Assembly (NCBI RefSeq): GCF_029892065.1
Contig: NZ_CP120373.1
Span: forward strand, 3,355,001 to 3,419,000
Origin: Sinorhizobium garamanticum
Lineage (GTDB): Bacteria; Pseudomonadota; Alphaproteobacteria; Rhizobiales; Rhizobiaceae
Reading direction: 5' to 3'
DNA: 64,000 nt
Positions 34,914 through 42,610 of this stretch are shown piece by piece. Position 1 is the stretch's first letter. Every line of letters begins with the position of its first letter. Below the pieces are notes generated by a model that searched no databases, was not told the DNA's origin, and worked only from the letters and a program-made list of their open reading frames with translations. The translations under genes and the position numbers were made by a program.

Positions 34914-35342
34914 ATGTGGACAAAATCACTGGTGGCCGAAATTCTTGGCGAACCTTCCCTCTCGCAGTACGCCGGCAGCAGTCTCGCCCAATTCGAATGG
35001 AAGAATCGCGTCATCGTTATCTTCTGCGACCTGACAAACGAAAAAGCGGCGCATCAGGAAAAGCTGCTCCTTGCGAAGCGCCGCGAGCTTGCGCGTAACG
35101 ATGTCGTCGTCCTGCGTGTCAGGGGCGGTTCCGCAGTGCCCTTATACGGAGCCGGCGGCGACCTCGACGCACGCCAGATCCGCGAGGACCTCGACGTCAA
35201 CGAGGTTCGCGACTTCACCGTTGTGGTTGTGGGGAAGGATGGATCGGTGAGACTTCACGCAACCGAGCCGAAAATGCCGGCAGAGCTTTTCGCGCTGTTC
35301 AGGGGCGGCGCCAGGCCATCACGTCAGCCGTCGGAGAACTGA
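34914..35342 (+). CDS. DUF4174 domain protein
   Basis: 142 residues, with TTAGGAAAG before the ATG. Sequence features fit DUF4174, a thioredoxin-like fold: LAQFEWKNRVIVIFCDLTNEKAAHQEKLLLAKRRELARNDVVVLRV, then VRDFTVVVVGKDGSVRLH and PAELFALF. The CXXC of thioredoxins is absent. No signal peptide is apparent, unlike many secreted relatives. Function unknown; members have been linked to stress and redox responses only loosely. Confidence 0.75.
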   Translation: MWTKSLVAEILGEPSLSQYAGSSLAQFEWKNRVIVIFCDLTNEKAAHQEKLLLAKRRELARNDVVVLRVRGGSAVPLYGAGGDLDARQIREDLDVNEVRDFTVVVVGKDGSVRLHATEPKMPAELFALFRGGARPSRQPSEN

Positions 35343-35365
35343 CGCAGGAGTTCGAGCGCGGCAGG

Positions 35366-35611
35366 TCAATGTAACATCTTTGAAATCGGCACTCCCAGCG
35401 AGGCGCCTTCCCTCATTTGGGCATCAAGGCGCATTGCCGCCACATAGTCCTCGGTGAGTTCCATCAAAGCCAGCGCGATCTCCTGCCAACTCCAGCCTTC
35501 ATTTTCGGCAACGGCGATGAGCAGCTTGAAATCGTCGTCCATCGCGCGTTGGCATTCGAGATCGCGGTTGCGATGATCGGGGCAGATGTTTTGTGCAAGT
35601 GCTTTAGCCAT
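35366..35611 (-). CDS. Conserved hypothetical protein
   Basis: 81 residues from ATG 35611, with GAGGAAG six bases upstream. The N-terminal part has CPDHRNRDLECQRAMDDDFKLLIAVAENEGWSWQEIALALMELTEDYVAAMRLD, a helical soluble protein with two cysteines near the start. No family is recognised with confidence. It converges on the DUF4174 gene with a 23-base gap. Confidence 0.65.
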   Translation of the reverse strand: MAKALAQNICPDHRNRDLECQRAMDDDFKLLIAVAENEGWSWQEIALALMELTEDYVAAMRLDAQMREGASLGVPISKMLH

Positions 35612-35991
35612 CGTTCTTCCTCGCTCCGAAAAGGAACTCCGCGAGCATCCGGCTGGTTCCATCACGGTAAATCCTTCTGCTGGGAAATACGTGATCGACC
35701 GCGAGATAGTTGCAGCGGCCGCGTGGTTCGAAGCCTCCGTCGCACGAACGGCCAGGGCGGCAGTCTCGCCTTATCCGGATCCGCGCGGTATAAGGGCTCG
35801 CCCTACTGCATGACTCCTCAAATCGGAATTGATTTGAGGATAAAATCATGCAGCGATTCAAAGTGCTGCAGCGACCTTTGCGCGTCTCAAAAGACGCGCG
35901 GCGCTGGAGTTCTGCACTGCCGCTCCGATATGGCGCCGGCCGCGAGCGATCCGTCGCGGCGCCAGAGGGCGTCATGCGAACCCGAGAGAAC
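35612..35991. other. Spacer before dusA
   Basis: 380 bases. 35805-35908 is a family A repeat; 35612-35804 and 35909-35991 contain no supported gene. The reading frame of dusA is open back through the repeat, but start codons there come from the repeat and are not credible. Confidence 0.5.
35805..35908 (+). repeat. Bipartite palindromic repeat, family A, copy 5
   Basis: TGCATGACTCCTCAAATCGG ... AAAATCATGCAGCGATTCAA, then CTGCAGCGACCTTTGCGCG ... GCGCGGCGCTGGA. One of the most complete copies. Confidence 0.85.
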
Positions 35992-37149
35992 ATGAGAGAA
36001 TTGTCGCCAATGGCTGAAAATCCGGGAAATTCCCGATACTTCAAGGCGCCGGTCTTCGCCGTGGCGCCGATGATCGACTGGACTGACCGGCACTACCGCT
36101 TCTTAGCGCGGCAGCTCTCGCGCCATGCGCTGCTTTATACGGAGATGATCGTCGCCGATGCGATCCTGCGGGGCGATCGCGAGAAGCTGCTCGGCCACGA
36201 CGCCTCGGAGAACCCGGTCGCCTTGCAGCTTGGCGGCAATGATCCCGCAAAATTGGCGGAGGCCGCCCGGATCGGCGAAGGCTTCGGCTACGACGAGATC
36301 AACATGAATGTCGGCTGCCCGTCAGATCGGGTGCAGTCGGGCACATTTGGCGCCTGCCTGATGCAGGAGCCGGCGCTCGTCGCCGAATGCGTCGCGGCGA
36401 TGAAGGCGGCCGTCAGAATTCCCGTCACCGTCAAATGCCGCATCGGCGTCGACGACCAGGATCCGGAGCGGGCGCTGCGCGACCTCGTCGCCCGCGTGAA
36501 GGATGCCGGCACGGATGCCGTCTGGGTGCATGCGCGCAAGGCCTGGCTGCAAGGTCTGAGCCCTCGCGAAAACCGCGAGATTCCGCCGCTCGACTATGAC
36601 CTCGTCCATCGTCTGAAGGCGGAAAATCAGAATCTTTTCATCGGTCTCAACGGTGGTCTTCAGAATCTGGATCAGGCGCTTTCGCATCTGGATCATCGCC
36701 TGTTGCCGCAAGGCGCGGCTGTCGAGCCTGCCGCCGGGGCCGGCAACGGCCCGGCGCTGGACGGCGTCATGCTGGGCCGCGCCGCCTACCATGACAGCGG
36801 CCTGCTGACCGCCGCCGACGGCTATTTCGCCCATCCTCTGACCGGTGCGGCACCCGAACCGATCGAGCCGCATGCCTTCAACGATCGCGACCATCGCCTG
36901 TCGCTCGACTTCTGGGCCGGCGTGCGCGACGCCATGGCGGATTACGCCGCGACCCACATTGCGAACGGCGGCCGGCTGGTCCATGTCACCCGGCACATGG
37001 TCGGCCTTTTCCAGGGCTGGCCCGGCGCCCGGCGCTACCGCCAGTTGCTCTCCGCCGACGCCACCCGCAAGGGTGCCGGCCCGGAGGTGATCCACGCCGC
37101 CTTCGACGCCGTGTTCGAGGCGGCAACGGCACGGCAGGCGGCGGAGTAG
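35992..37149 (+). CDS. dusA: tRNA-dihydrouridine synthase A
   Basis: About 385 residues; the start at 35992 is chosen from several in-frame ATGs (35974, 35992, 36010). The FMN-binding TIM-barrel start is FKAPVFAVAPMIDWTDRHYRFLARQ. The catalytic-cysteine region reads INMNVGCPSDRVQSGTFGACLMQ, followed by VTVKCRIGVDD and VWVHARKAWLQGLSPRENREIPPLDY, the last characteristic of DusA rather than DusB or DusC. It reduces uridines of the tRNA D-loop. Monocistronic; both flanks are repeat sequence. Confidence 0.93.
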   Translation: MRELSPMAENPGNSRYFKAPVFAVAPMIDWTDRHYRFLARQLSRHALLYTEMIVADAILRGDREKLLGHDASENPVALQLGGNDPAKLAEAARIGEGFGYDEINMNVGCPSDRVQSGTFGACLMQEPALVAECVAAMKAAVRIPVTVKCRIGVDDQDPERALRDLVARVKDAGTDAVWVHARKAWLQGLSPRENREIPPLDYDLVHRLKAENQNLFIGLNGGLQNLDQALSHLDHRLLPQGAAVEPAAGAGNGPALDGVMLGRAAYHDSGLLTAADGYFAHPLTGAAPEPIEPHAFNDRDHRLSLDFWAGVRDAMADYAATHIANGGRLVHVTRHMVGLFQGWPGARRYRQLLSADATRKGAGPEVIHAAFDAVFEAATARQAAE

Positions 37150-37178
37150 GAGCGGAGCTCCTGGCTCTTCCAGTCCGC

Positions 37179-37344
37179 CCTCATTCCTGTGCCCGTCACA
37201 GGAAATCAGCCACAGCGCGTCCGCGCTGTGAATGTCTCCATTTATACCGAAAAGACACGTCCTCTCGGCTTCCTTCGTCCAAGCATCTCGCGCGCCCAAG
37301 GACTTGGGCGCGCTGGATTCCTGTGCCGAGCATAGGACTGACGG
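37179..37344. repeat. Inverted repeat (family B)
   Basis: CCTCATTCCTGTGCCCGTCA at the left, ATTCCTGTGCCGAGCATAGG at the right, with GCCCAAGGACTTGGG inside. The same ends and core (CCCAAGGACTTGGG, GGATTCCTGTG) are found at 21744-21859, inside the MITE-like element. Confidence 0.65.
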
Positions 37345-37407
37345 AGCAGCGAGAGGCCGCGCCGTTTCGGAGCACCATCGTCGATGGATGTCCAGATTCG
37401 GCGCTTG

Positions 37408-37518
37408 CCCCTCACCCTAGCCCTCTCCCCGCCCGCGGGGAGAGGGGACTTAAGAGGCCGCCGCGAGTCCCTTCGCCCCGCTCGCGGGGAGAAGGTGGCC
37501 GGCAGGCCGGATGAGGGG
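37408..37518. repeat. Rhizobial palindromic repeat pair (family C)
   Basis: CCCTCTCCCCGCCCGCGGGG plus AGAGGGGA form one hairpin. CCTTCGCCCCGCTCGCGGGG plus AGAAGG form the second, ending GGCAGGCCGGATGAGGGG. Such CCCTCACC ... GATGAGGGG modules are highly repeated in rhizobial intergenic DNA. Confidence 0.75.
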
Positions 37519-37535
37519 CTTTGCACGGCGCCAAC

Positions 37536-37566
37536 AAAAAAACGGCGCCTCTTGCGAAGCGCCGTT
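37536..37566 (-). terminator. Rho-independent terminator of cspA
   Basis: Read leftwards: ACGGCGC, 10-base loop, GCGCCGT, then a T7 run. It lies 28 bases after the cspA stop. Confidence 0.88.
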
Positions 37567-37593
37567 CTTCAAATTCCAACCGAAACGTCCGGC

Positions 37594-37806
37594 TTAGATA
37601 GCCTGGAGGTTGACGGCCTTCGGGCCCTTGCCCATGCGGTCCGGCTCGGTGTCGAAGGAGACCTGCTGGCCGTCCTGCAGGGTTGCGAGGCCAGCGGCCT
37701 GAACGGCGGAGATGTGGACGAATACGTCCTTCGCGCCGCCTTCCGGCGTGATGAAACCAAAACCCTTGTCCTGGTTGAAGAATTTTACGGTGCCCTTGGT
37801 GGCCAT
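37594..37806 (-). CDS. cspA: Cold-shock domain protein, CspA family
   Basis: 70 residues, a single cold-shock domain. RNP1 is KGFGFITPE and RNP2 is VFVHISAVQ; the start [15 protein letters not shown] is typical of alphaproteobacterial Csp. It binds single-stranded RNA/DNA and relieves RNA structure. A long upstream region without genes (over 500 bases) leaves room for the extended leader that many csp genes use for temperature control. Which csp paralogue it is cannot be told from the window. Confidence 0.93.
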   Translation of the reverse strand: MATKGTVKFFNQDKGFGFITPEGGAKDVFVHISAVQAAGLATLQDGQQVSFDTEPDRMGKGPKAVNLQAI

Positions 37807-38337
37807 GGAAGAAGTCCTTTTCCTTCAGTCTGTCTTTTGCCGCAACCCAGTGCTTCAATAACACGCATCGGCTGCCGCAGGTAGTGTCCGCGCCCCCGGG
37901 GGGATGCGAACGGGTCGTCTTCAGCGCTATCGGCACTGAAAGGCGTCGAGTGGTCACGATATCGGGGAAAAGACGTCAACGATGCCGCTTGCGGCGGTCC
38001 CGGCGAATGGCCGGGCTCAAACGAAAGTCCAGTCTCCGGGATTGAAAACGCCCGAACAAAGATAGGAGTGGCAGCTTTCGCGAAAAAAGGCAAGCGGAGT
38101 TTCAGGATGCGGTGATCGCCAGCTGCAATGCCTTGCATGCAGCCTTTTGCGCCACTTCCTCGAACGCGCCTCGATCCGGAATTGTCGTGGATTGCCTCTT
38201 TCTGACCACATTTTCGTCCCGACGCTCGGCTGAGCGTGGCGATCACGGATCGACCGCCATGGGCTTGCTGCCGGCGCAGCGAACCGGTAGGTCTGAACCG
38301 AGAGGAATATTGCATTGATGAAGAACAGGTGCCCGGC
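37807..38337. other. Divergent leader/promoter region of cspA and the J-protein gene
   Basis: 531 bases without a supported gene. Near 37891-37902 there is a GCGCCCCCGGGGGG stretch that could fold in the cspA leader. No family A-E repeat was seen. Confidence 0.5.
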
Positions 38338-38925
38338 GTGATCGATCCCTATGTCCTCCTTGGAATTGAGCGCGACGCCGACGCGCGAGCGATCCGGACC
38401 GCCTATCGAAAGGCGGTCAAGACGGCGCATCCCGACCGCGGCGGCGATGCCGAACAGTTCGGCAAGCTGCAGGCGGCCTATGACCTGCTCAAGGATCCGG
38501 TGCGCCGCAAGGTCTATGACGACACCGGCTACGATCCGCAGCTCGCCGATCCGAAGGACCTCAAGGGCCTGATGATGCTCGAAGCGCTGGTCAACGATTT
38601 TATCCTCGACGAGCGTGAGCCCGGCAGCTTCGATCCGGTCGCCGCCATGCGCCGCAAACTCTCCGACGACATCGTCAAGAACCGCTTCCACATCCTCGAA
38701 CTCGAGCGCCACCGCTCCCGCGTCCGCAAACACCTCGACCGCCTCGGCCGCCGGCCGGAGACCGACGTGCTTGGCTCGATGCTCCGCGCCCGCAGCCAGT
38801 CGATCGCCGATGCAATCAAGAACGCCGAAGCGCAGATCGAGGCGATCGAGCAGGCATATACGATGCTGGAGGGGTATTCGTATGAGCTGGAGGCGTTGGA
38901 GGTGAAGGCGAGGGCGGCGGAGTAG
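38338..38925 (+). CDS. J-domain (DnaJ-like) protein
   Basis: 195 residues from GTG 38338 (GTG 38329 also possible; neither has a strong ribosome site). Residues 1-60 form a J domain (IDPYVLLGIERDADARAIRTAYRKAVKTAHPDRGGDAEQFGKLQAAYDLLKDP) with the HPD tripeptide that stimulates DnaK ATPase. The rest (LEALVNDFILDE ... ADAIKNAEAQIEAIEQAYTMLEGYSYELEALEV) is helical, probably coiled-coil, with no zinc-finger or client domain. It is a specialised co-chaperone of unknown client. A degenerate second copy of most of this gene lies at about 40285-40776. Confidence 0.85.
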   Translation: MIDPYVLLGIERDADARAIRTAYRKAVKTAHPDRGGDAEQFGKLQAAYDLLKDPVRRKVYDDTGYDPQLADPKDLKGLMMLEALVNDFILDEREPGSFDPVAAMRRKLSDDIVKNRFHILELERHRSRVRKHLDRLGRRPETDVLGSMLRARSQSIADAIKNAEAQIEAIEQAYTMLEGYSYELEALEVKARAAE

Positions 38926-38980
38926 GGGGCAGGATGTCGCTTTGATTTAGAAGCGATAAACTCGCTTGGGCTGCACGAGC

Positions 38981-39259
38981 ATGATTTCGACGGCCGTTCT
39001 GTCGTGCATCCTGCTTCGGGCGGTTGTTGCGCCGATCGCTATGGCCCAACCTGCTTCAAAGCGGCTTTCCTTTGGCGAAGTGCGATGCACGCCGGAGGGT
39101 GTGTTTCAAGACGGAGTGCAGTGTGGTTGCCTGGCCAAGCCCGGAACGGACCTGATCCGATCCACTGCATTCTTGGTGAGGGCGACGAGGAACTCGCGCC
39201 AGCCGCAAGGGGCCGGCGCGACTTGCTTGTTCATCTGGCGTGGCGGTTTGCTGGGTTGA
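38981..39259 (+). CDS. Possible small secreted protein
   Basis: 92 residues from ATG 38981. A signal-like start (MISTAVLSCILLRAVVAPIAMAQ, cleavage after AMA) is followed by VRCTPEGVFQDGVQCGCLAKPG with three cysteines. The second half is basic and less protein-like. No good ribosome site is seen, and it converges on the Gly-rich gene. It may be real or a decayed remnant. Confidence 0.4.
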   Translation: MISTAVLSCILLRAVVAPIAMAQPASKRLSFGEVRCTPEGVFQDGVQCGCLAKPGTDLIRSTAFLVRATRNSRQPQGAGATCLFIWRGGLLG

Positions 39260-39264
39260 TCTCC

Positions 39265-39972
39265 CTAATCCTGATTGCCTAGCTCGCTGGCATCACCACC
39301 GGGATCACCAGCGCCACCGCCGGGTTCAACGTCGCCGTTGCCTAGCTCGCTGGCATCACCACCGCCGGGATCACCGCCGCCGTTGCCGGGATCACCGCCG
39401 CCGTTGCCGGGATCACCGCCGCCGTTGCCGGGATCACCGCCGCCATTGCCGGGATCACCACCGCCGTTGCCGGGGTCACCGCCGCCATTGCCGGGGTCAC
39501 CGCCGCCATTGCCGGGGTCACCGCCACCGCCACCGGGATCACCGCCGCCGCCACCGGGGTCGCCACCGCCACCGCCGGGATCACCGCCGCCATTGCCGGG
39601 GTCATCGCCGCCGCCACCGGGACCACCGCCACCGGGACCACCGCCACCGGGACCGCCGCCACCGGGACCGCCACCGCCGGGACCGCCGCCGTTCTGGCCA
39701 TTGGTGCGGTCCGTGGACTGGCTGGCTGCACCCGTCAGGGCCGTGGACATCGGCGGACATTGCTCGATTTCCGTGGCTGTCAGGATTTCAGTCCTGTTGC
39801 GAGCAATGCAGCAGACCTGATAGTTCGCCTCGGTAAGGGGGCTACACTGCTCAGCGGTAAGTATGGGGCGCTCGACGTCTTGGCTCCACGCCGGGACTAC
39901 CGTCGATGCTAAAAACCCGGCCGACATCATAGCCAGGCCGGTGCTCGCGAAAAGTGAATTTAGGATTTTCAT
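39265..39972 (-). CDS. Secreted glycine-rich repeat protein
   Basis: 235 residues, with a near-perfect ribosome site (AGGGAGGTG) before the ATG. Signal peptide MKILNSLFASTGLAMMSAGFLASTVVPAWSQ, then a 60-residue folded segment with a few cysteines (AEQCSPLTEANYQVCCIARN and TEIEQCPPM). From residue 92 on it is low-complexity: five GGGGP units, then about ten GGGDPGN/GGGDPGG heptads (21-nt DNA unit), ending with two copies of GGDASELGN. The array resembles calcium-binding or extended surface linkers, but no known repeat family fits exactly. Function unknown; the repeat number is likely variable. Confidence 0.78.
   Translation of the reverse strand: MKILNSLFASTGLAMMSAGFLASTVVPAWSQDVERPILTAEQCSPLTEANYQVCCIARNRTEILTATEIEQCPPMSTALTGAASQSTDRTNGQNGGGPGGGGPGGGGPGGGGPGGGGPGGGGDDPGNGGGDPGGGGGDPGGGGGDPGGGGGDPGNGGGDPGNGGGDPGNGGGDPGNGGGDPGNGGGDPGNGGGDPGNGGGDPGGGDASELGNGDVEPGGGAGDPGGDASELGNQD
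39341..39680. repeat. Tandem repeat array coding Gly-Asp-Pro heptads
   Basis: Direct repeats of about 21 bases (CCGCCGCCGTTGCCGGGATC and variants) and 15-base GGGGP units, all in frame with the secreted protein. Not a CRISPR array: units are contiguous with no spacers. Confidence 0.85.
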
Positions 39973-40284
39973 TTTACACCTCCCTAAATTAGTAGAGGCT
40001 GAACTGCGTATCGGCGGGAATGTTCCTTAAAAAATTAGGGGTTTTATGGTGGAAGCTACTACGAGGAATGCCGGAGATTTTCAGATGATAGGTGGAAGAT
40101 CGCGCAGTCCGCTATAACCCGGTTCACACTCGTTGCCGCTACTGCATGATTCCTTAAATCGGAATCGATTTAAGGGCAAAATCATGCAGCAATTTCAAAG
40201 TGTTGCGCGCCCGATTGGACGCGCGGCGCTGCAGGTGCTCGGATATCTGCGTGTGGCCTTGTGAATTCGCCGTCGTCGTTGTTG
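39973..40284. other. Spacer upstream of the Gly-rich protein gene
   Basis: 312 bases. AT-rich promoter-like sequence near 39975-40075, then a family A repeat at 40141-40234. No gene. Confidence 0.55.
40141..40234 (+). repeat. Bipartite palindromic repeat, family A, copy 6
   Basis: TGCATGATTCCTTAAATCGG ... CAAAATCATGCAGCAATTTC, then GCGCGCCCGATTGGACGCGC ending GCGCTGCAG. It lies immediately before the decayed J-protein copy. Confidence 0.8.
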
Positions 40285-40776
40285 ACGCATAGCACGGAAG
40301 TCTGGGCGTTGATGCCGAGCAGTTCGGCAAGCTGCAGACGGCCTACGACCTGCACAAGGACTCGCTGCGCCGCAAGGTCTATGACGACACCGGCTACGAT
40401 CCGCAGCCCGCCGATCCTAGAATTTTTAGGGGGTCGATGATGCTGGAGACACTGATTAACGAGTTCGTGCCTCGATAGCACGAGCGCCGCAACTTCGATC
40501 CGGTCGCCGCCATGCGCCGCAACTCTCCGCGACATCGTCAAGAACCGCTTCCACATCCTCGAACTCGAGCGCCACCGCTCCCGTGTCCGCAAGCACCGCG
40601 ATCCCCTTGGCCGCGGGCCGGAGACCGACGTGCTCGGCTCAATGCTGCGCGCACGCAGCCAGTCGATCGCCGAGGCGCAGATCGAAGCCATCGAGCAGGC
40701 GTATTTGATGCTGGAAGGGTATTCTTATGAACTGGAGGCGATAGAGATGATGGCGCGCGGCGGATTAGCGGTATAG
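40285..40776 (+). pseudogene. Degenerate second copy of the J-protein gene
   Basis: From GATGCCGAGCAGTTCGGCAA to TAG at 40776 the DNA aligns with 38445-38925 over nearly its full length. It encodes recognisable pieces such as KVYDDTGYDPQ, FDPVAAMRR, HILELERHRSRVRKH and EAIEQAYLMLEGYSYELEAIE. The HPD-containing first half of the J domain is lost. There is an in-frame stop where the intact gene has DEREPGS (CGATAG at about 40475), and a frameshift in the segment matching RRKLSDDI. There is no start. It cannot make the protein. Confidence 0.82.
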
Positions 40777-40849
40777 TAGCTCGTCGCCACTTATCCATCA
40801 CCTACGAATGTACGCCGTATTTGGCGCGTTCGCAGCGGTATCCGCCCGA

Positions 40850-41032
40850 TTATTTGCTCTTTTGGGAATCCTGGCGAAGTTGGTTGGATCGCTCGGCTTC
40901 TCGCGATGAAGAGCCTTCGTCGAACTTATGTGAGCGCCAATCCGAGAAGTAAATCCTGTGCGAGGCGATCACTTTTTCTAAGCGCCGAGCTGCCGCTTGA
41001 GTTGCATTAGCTTTGTTTGATTTTGCAACCAT
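40850..41032 (-). CDS. Small basic protein divergent from the antiphage deaminase gene
   Basis: 60 residues with a perfect AAGGAGG ribosome site seven bases before the ATG. The sequence (MVAKSNKANATQAAARRLEK ... RSHKFDEGSSSREAERSNQL) is rich in Lys, Arg, Ser and Gln, soluble, with no known motif. It is the only gene divergent from the deaminase; the two starts are only 55 bases apart, so both promoters overlap. It could be a regulator, an inhibitor or an unrelated passenger. In known AvcD systems the partner is a small RNA, not a protein. Confidence 0.55.
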   Translation of the reverse strand: MVAKSNKANATQAAARRLEKVIASHRIYFSDWRSHKFDEGSSSREAERSNQLRQDSQKSK

Positions 41033-41086
41033 TTTGTGCCCTCCTTGCGATCAAATGTCAGCTTACACGATTCGAGACTTCAATCC

Positions 41087-42604
41087 ATGACGCAGTTGAT
41101 ACCTCGCCTGGAATTTCCGGAAATTGTGATTGGCCTCGTTGCGCCAATAGGGACTTCGCTTAATGATACAATTGCCGAAATTCGGAAGTTTTTCTTATCC
41201 GTCGACTACCAAGTGCACGAACTTCGCGTCACGGACGTTTTCAAGCAGATGGCGAAAATAATTAAGCCAGATGATCGGCTCATCGAAAAGCCTCTGTTTA
41301 AGCGATACGAGAGCCATATTTCCTACGGTAACCAACTCAGGCGATTTTCTAGCGATCCATCCGTCTTGGCGGCTTTAACAATACAGACGATTGTCGAAAC
41401 GAGAATTAAGCAGAGCTCTCCAAACAATGAGAAATTTACGAAAAACGTATATATACTTCATCAGTTTAAGAGACCTGAGGAGATAGAACTACTTAGGTCT
41501 GTCTATGGAAAGATTTTCTTTCAAATATCTGTCTATTCAATGAGATCTTCTAGAGTGGATTATCTCGCGCGAAAATTTGCGGAAGACGCAGCGGAGGCGA
41601 GTCACACTTCATTTCGTTCTAGTGCCGAGCAGTTGGTTGATATTGATGAAAACCAAGTTAAAGAGAAGTTTGGGCAACGGGTAGCCAAAATCTTTCATGA
41701 CGCGGATTTAATTTTGAACAGAGACGTGCGGGAACCTTCTTTAACTGATCAGTTAAACCGTTTCCTTGAACTGCTTTTCTCTTCGAACGTTATAACGCCT
41801 ACAAAACTCGAGTATGGCATGTTTGCGGCGAAGTCGGCCGCGTTGCGAACCTCAGATCTTTCACGGCAAGTTGGAGCAGCGATTTTCAGTCGAAAAGGTG
41901 AAGTTATTGCTATGGGCTCCAATGAGGTGCCAAAGGCTGGGGGCGGAACATATTGGCCTGATGATGAGTTCGATGACAGGGAGTTCAGGAGAAAGGTCGA
42001 CTCTAACGACAAAAGAAAACAAGAGATACTTGAGGAAATAGTCAAAAAAGTTGGGATTTCATGGGACCAATTAAGTGAAGAGCAGGTCAACAGTCTGCAT
42101 GACTCAAGTTTGATGGATGCTCTTGAGTATGGACGCATTGTGCATGCAGAGATGTCAGCTATATCAGATGCTGCGCGACTTCGCGGCGCGTTGCAAGATT
42201 CTATACTCTATACAACAACCTTCCCTTGTCACATGTGTGCAAAGCACATCGTTTCGAGTGGCATAAAGAGGGTTGTATATCTAGAGCCGTATCCCAAAAG
42301 CTTGGCTTCGCGGCTTCATGCAGACTCTATTGATATAGATAGCCAAGAGCGTGGCGAGTACAAAAGCTATCCTGCCGTCGAGTTTACCCACTTTTACGGG
42401 ATAACCCCTAGGCGTTATCGCGAATTCTTTCAGAGAAGCAAACGAAAGGATGGAGATGGCCGGCTTCAGGATTACATAGATAACAAAAAAATACCGTTTG
42501 TTGATCTGAAATCTCCCTTCTATGCACAACTTGAAGACACAGTTTTAGAAAGCCTCAAAGCGGCTCTACATAAGATGGAGCGAAGTGGCTCTTTAACCGA
42601 CTAG
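41087..42604 (+). CDS. Antiphage dCTP deaminase (AvcD-like)
   Basis: 505 residues from ATG 41087 (41036 is an alternative but overlaps the divergent gene's ribosome site). Two-domain layout: an N-terminal P-loop kinase-like domain starting FPEIVIGLVAPIGTSLNDTI (modified P-loop at residues 16-23), and a C-terminal zinc deaminase domain with HAE at 353-355 and PCHMC with Cys381 and Cys384. This is the architecture of the AvcD/antiphage dCTP deaminases, which deaminate dCTP (and dCMP) during phage infection, collapsing the dC pool. DNA is visibly AT-richer (about 40-45% GC by eye) than its neighbours and codon use differs, so it is probably acquired. It sits between a gene-duplication scar and uvrB. 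Confidence 0.85.
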   Translation: MTQLIPRLEFPEIVIGLVAPIGTSLNDTIAEIRKFFLSVDYQVHELRVTDVFKQMAKIIKPDDRLIEKPLFKRYESHISYGNQLRRFSSDPSVLAALTIQTIVETRIKQSSPNNEKFTKNVYILHQFKRPEEIELLRSVYGKIFFQISVYSMRSSRVDYLARKFAEDAAEASHTSFRSSAEQLVDIDENQVKEKFGQRVAKIFHDADLILNRDVREPSLTDQLNRFLELLFSSNVITPTKLEYGMFAAKSAALRTSDLSRQVGAAIFSRKGEVIAMGSNEVPKAGGGTYWPDDEFDDREFRRKVDSNDKRKQEILEEIVKKVGISWDQLSEEQVNSLHDSSLMDALEYGRIVHAEMSAISDAARLRGALQDSILYTTTFPCHMCAKHIVSSGIKRVVYLEPYPKSLASRLHADSIDIDSQERGEYKSYPAVEFTHFYGITPRRYREFFQRSKRKDGDGRLQDYIDNKKIPFVDLKSPFYAQLEDTVLESLKAALHKMERSGSLTD

Positions 42605-42610
42605 CTTGGA

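Larger units (their letters stand above)
37150..37541. other. Repeat-filled spacer between dusA and cspA
   Basis: No gene. It holds a family B inverted repeat (37179-37344) and a family C palindrome pair (37408-37518), and ends at the cspA terminator. Confidence 0.65.

Noticed and set aside
39341..39680. Regularly spaced repeats resembling a CRISPR array
   Set aside because: Repeats are contiguous 15-21-base units without unique spacers and code in frame for a Gly-rich protein.
39240..39836. 198-codon plus-strand frame rich in His and Arg
   Set aside because: Reverse of the Gly-rich repeat array; composition is an artefact of the repeat.
40285..40776. Intact second J-protein gene
   Set aside because: In-frame stop, a frameshift and loss of the HPD half show it is a pseudogene.
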